From NCBI GenBank assembly GCA_019912905.1, contig JAIOHO010000028.1, forward strand, positions 1 to 7,265: a DNA stretch of 7,265 bases, written 5' to 3'. Below, one piece after another: positions 5,174-7,265 of this stretch. The notes under the pieces are model-generated. The model was not told the origin of the DNA. It saw nothing but the letters and a program-made list of their open reading frames with translations, and ran no database searches. Source of the stretch: Anaerolineae bacterium (GTDB lineage Bacteria; Chloroflexota; Anaerolineae; Aggregatilineales; Phototrophicaceae). Within the stretch, counting starts at the first letter, position 1. Each line of letters starts with the position of its first letter. A program made the translations under genes and the position numbers.

Positions 5174-7265
5174 ATGACGATGAATGAACTCGCCCGGCGT
5201 GCGGCAGAACTGCGCGACCAGCTGCATTATCACATTTATCGCTACAACGTCCTTGGCGATCCGATCATCACCGACGCCGAGTATGATCAGTTGTACCGTG
5301 ACCTCAAGCAGTTGGAAGACGAGCACCCGGAACTCATCACACCGGATTCGCCGACGCAGCGCGCAGGCAGCGATCTCTCCGAAGATTTCCCCAAGCTGCG
5401 CCACCCTGCCCCGGTGCTCAGTCTGGCAAATGCCTTCAGCGAGGCGGACCTGCGTGCCTGGGAGGAACGCAACCTGCGGCTGCTGCCCGCCGGGACTCAG
5501 CTGAATTACGTCCTCGAACCGAAATTCGACGGCCTGACCATCGTCATCACCTACGAAAACGGCCTGCTCACCCGCGCCGCCACGCGTGGCAATGGCGAAC
5601 TGGGCGACGACGTAACCGCCAACGTCCGGACGATTCGCACGATTCCGCTGCGCATCCCGGTGCAATCGGATGGCCCCACCGCACCCGAACGGCTGGTCGT
5701 GCGCGGTGAAGTCTTATTCCACAAGGCCGATTTCGAAGCGGTCAATCGTCAGCAGGAAGCCGCTGAACTGCCGCGCTATGTCAACGCCCGTAACACAGCC
5801 TCCGGCTCGCTCAAGCAAAAAGATTCCCGCATGACCGCCGCGCGCCCGCTGACCACCTATATTTATTCGGTGCTGGATAGTGTGGGAATTACGCTGGATA
5901 ACGAGTGGGAAATGCTGGATTATCTGCGGGAAATGGGATTCCAAATCCCGGCGGTGTCCGAACTCTTTCCCACGTTATCCGACATTATCCAGCAATTACC
6001 CTCGTGGGAATCCCGCAGAAACCAACTTCCCTACGAGATCGACGGACTGGTCATTAAAGTCAACGATCTGCGCCTGGCCGCTGAGTTGGGAATCGTGGGA
6101 AAAGATCCGCGTGGTGCAATTGCCTACAAATTCCCCTCTCAGGAAGTCACGACCCGCTTGACCGGCGTCACCGTCAGCATCGGGCGCACCGGCAAGATCA
6201 CCCCCACCGCGCAGTTGGAGCCAGTATTCGTCGGCGGTGTCACGGTTTCCAGCGCCAGCCTGCACAATTACGACCAGATTGCCAAGCTGGACATCCGCCT
6301 GGGGGATACGGTCATCCTCAAGCGCTCTGGAGATGTAATTCCCTATGTCGTCGGCCCGGTCGTGGGGGCGCGCGATGGCAGCGAAGAACCGATTATCCCG
6401 CCCGAAACCTGTCCGTTCAGCGGTGACCCCATTATCCAGCCGGAAGGGGCCGTCGATTATTACTGCCCGAATCCTCGCTGTCCGGAGCGTGTGTATCGAC
6501 AGGTCGAGTTTTTTGTATCGCGCGGCGCGATGGATATTGAGGGGATGGGATCGGAGACCATCAAAACGCTGATCAAGCATCAATTGATTCAAGATGAAGC
6601 CGACGTGTTTACCCTTAAGCCGGAACCGCTGCTGGAACTCGAAGGTTTCGCGGACAAGAAAGTCCAGAATCTGATGGACTCGATCGAGCAGGCCAAACAT
6701 CGTCCCCTCGCCCAGTTACTGACCTCACTGGGAGTGGATGGCGTGGGCAGCACCGTGGCCGCCCTGCTGGTGAATCACTTCGACTCGATTGATGCGCTGC
6801 TGGAACTGTCCCGGCAGGTCAAAGCCGCCGAAGCCGATTTCCACCAGGCTGCCGCGCCATTGCTGCAAGCCACACAGGGCAACCTGTTCGGCGAAACCGA
6901 CGATGTTCTCCGCAGCCTCGACCGGCTGCGCGACCCACTGGTCGAACTGGCCCCACGCTACATCAACGTGCCGGACATCGACGTGCGCCTCAAGCGCCTG
7001 CTGAAGCCGCTGTACGAGACAATTGACGCCGATGCCGATGCTCTGGCCGCACCGCTGACTCGCATGGTCGAGGCTGCTGCACCGCTGCTGCGCATCGAGG
7101 GACTCGGTCCGATCCTGGTCGAGAATATCGTCAACTGGTTTGCCGATGCCCACAACCAGCGTGTCATCGACAAGATGAAGCAGGCTGGGGTGAACATGCA
7201 GGCGGAGAAAAAGGCCGCCGCCAGCAATTCGCTGCACGGGCTGACGTTCGTGCTCACCGGGACAC
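5174..7265 (+). CDS. ligA: NAD+-dependent DNA ligase LigA (C-terminus cut by window edge)
   Basis: LigA seals 3'-OH/5'-phosphate nicks using NAD+, in replication and repair. 697 residues are present. Domain Ia (1-70) has TDAEYDQLYRDL and TPDSPTQRAG. The adenylation domain has EPKFDG (115-120) with the AMP-accepting Lys117, NARNTASGSLKQ (204-215), EIDGLVIKVN (288-297) and AIAYKFP (315-321). The OB domain has VSIGRTGKITPTAQLEPV (334-351) and GDTVILKRSGDVIPYVVG (377-394). The zinc-finger region (413-436) shows Cys413, Cys431 and Cys436, but Ser416 where the second cysteine is expected. The HhH domain (about 452-656) is interrupted by roughly 90 extra residues (about 547-637). HGLTFVLTGT (688-697) opens the BRCT domain, which continues past the window. 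Apart from the insert and Ser416 the core motifs are intact, so it should be active. It is the third gene of the polX run. Confidence 0.96.
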   Translation, partial: MTMNELARRAAELRDQLHYHIYRYNVLGDPIITDAEYDQLYRDLKQLEDEHPELITPDSPTQRAGSDLSEDFPKLRHPAPVLSLANAFSEADLRAWEERNLRLLPAGTQLNYVLEPKFDGLTIVITYENGLLTRAATRGNGELGDDVTANVRTIRTIPLRIPVQSDGPTAPERLVVRGEVLFHKADFEAVNRQQEAAELPRYVNARNTASGSLKQKDSRMTAARPLTTYIYSVLDSVGITLDNEWEMLDYLREMGFQIPAVSELFPTLSDIIQQLPSWESRRNQLPYEIDGLVIKVNDLRLAAELGIVGKDPRGAIAYKFPSQEVTTRLTGVTVSIGRTGKITPTAQLEPVFVGGVTVSSASLHNYDQIAKLDIRLGDTVILKRSGDVIPYVVGPVVGARDGSEEPIIPPETCPFSGDPIIQPEGAVDYYCPNPRCPERVYRQVEFFVSRGAMDIEGMGSETIKTLIKHQLIQDEADVFTLKPEPLLELEGFADKKVQNLMDSIEQAKHRPLAQLLTSLGVDGVGSTVAALLVNHFDSIDALLELSRQVKAAEADFHQAAAPLLQATQGNLFGETDDVLRSLDRLRDPLVELAPRYINVPDIDVRLKRLLKPLYETIDADADALAAPLTRMVEAAAPLLRIEGLGPILVENIVNWFADAHNQRVIDKMKQAGVNMQAEKKAAASNSLHGLTFVLTGT

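Noticed and set aside
5882..6096. Cluster of TGGGAA/GGGAAT repeats within ligA
   Set aside because: The copies are irregularly spaced and fall on ordinary codons for Trp-Glu, Val-Gly and Met-Gly in a normal part of the LigA adenylation domain, so they look like codon coincidence.
5996..6700. Minus-strand 234-residue open frame
   Set aside because: Antisense shadow of ligA; the plus-strand frame carries the OB, zinc-finger and HhH motifs across the same bases.

Overview
This 7.3 kb window looks like the end of a metagenome-type contig from a moderately GC-rich bacterium. The first 18 bases match the Tn5 mosaic-end (Nextera-type) library adapter with one base missing, so genomic sequence starts at about base 19. 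A tryptophan T-box leader, a secreted alpha/beta hydrolase, a Pro/Thr-rich membrane-anchored SH3-like protein and a PolX/LigA pair together suggest a Chloroflexota (Anaerolineae-like) genome. That placement is inference; no rRNA or other taxonomic marker is present.

Layout. (1) Minus strand, 647 down to the left edge: the N-terminal part of trpE (anthranilate synthase component I). Behind it lies a nearly complete T-box riboswitch (974 to 671) with a TGG tryptophan specifier, Stem II, Stem III, the T-box/antiterminator and a competing terminator. A good sigma-70-type promoter (981-1009) sits upstream. (2) Plus strand, 1143-2180: a divergent, signal-peptide-bearing alpha/beta hydrolase with an intact Ser-Asp-His triad. 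(3) 2181-2389: mostly non-coding, with a possible frame-broken small membrane ORF and a TATAAT box. (4) 2390-2752: an AT-richer, unrecognised small membrane protein. (5) 2772 to the right edge: a tight three-gene plus-strand run of polX (family X polymerase with a PHP exonuclease domain), a single-pass SH3-like protein and ligA (NAD+-dependent DNA ligase, cut by the window edge in its BRCT domain). Gaps are 3 and 11 bases, so this is very probably one operon.

How the genes fit together. PolX (gap filling and 3'-5' end processing) and LigA (nick sealing) are natural partners in base excision repair. The membrane-anchored SH3-like protein between them is the unexplained member. trpE is controlled on its own by charging of tRNA-Trp, and by tryptophan feedback through the LLES motif of the enzyme.

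No mobile element, CRISPR array, tRNA, rRNA or recognisable defence system was seen. The most unusual points are in LigA: an extra segment of about 90 residues inside the helix-hairpin-helix domain, and a serine where the second zinc-finger cysteine is expected.
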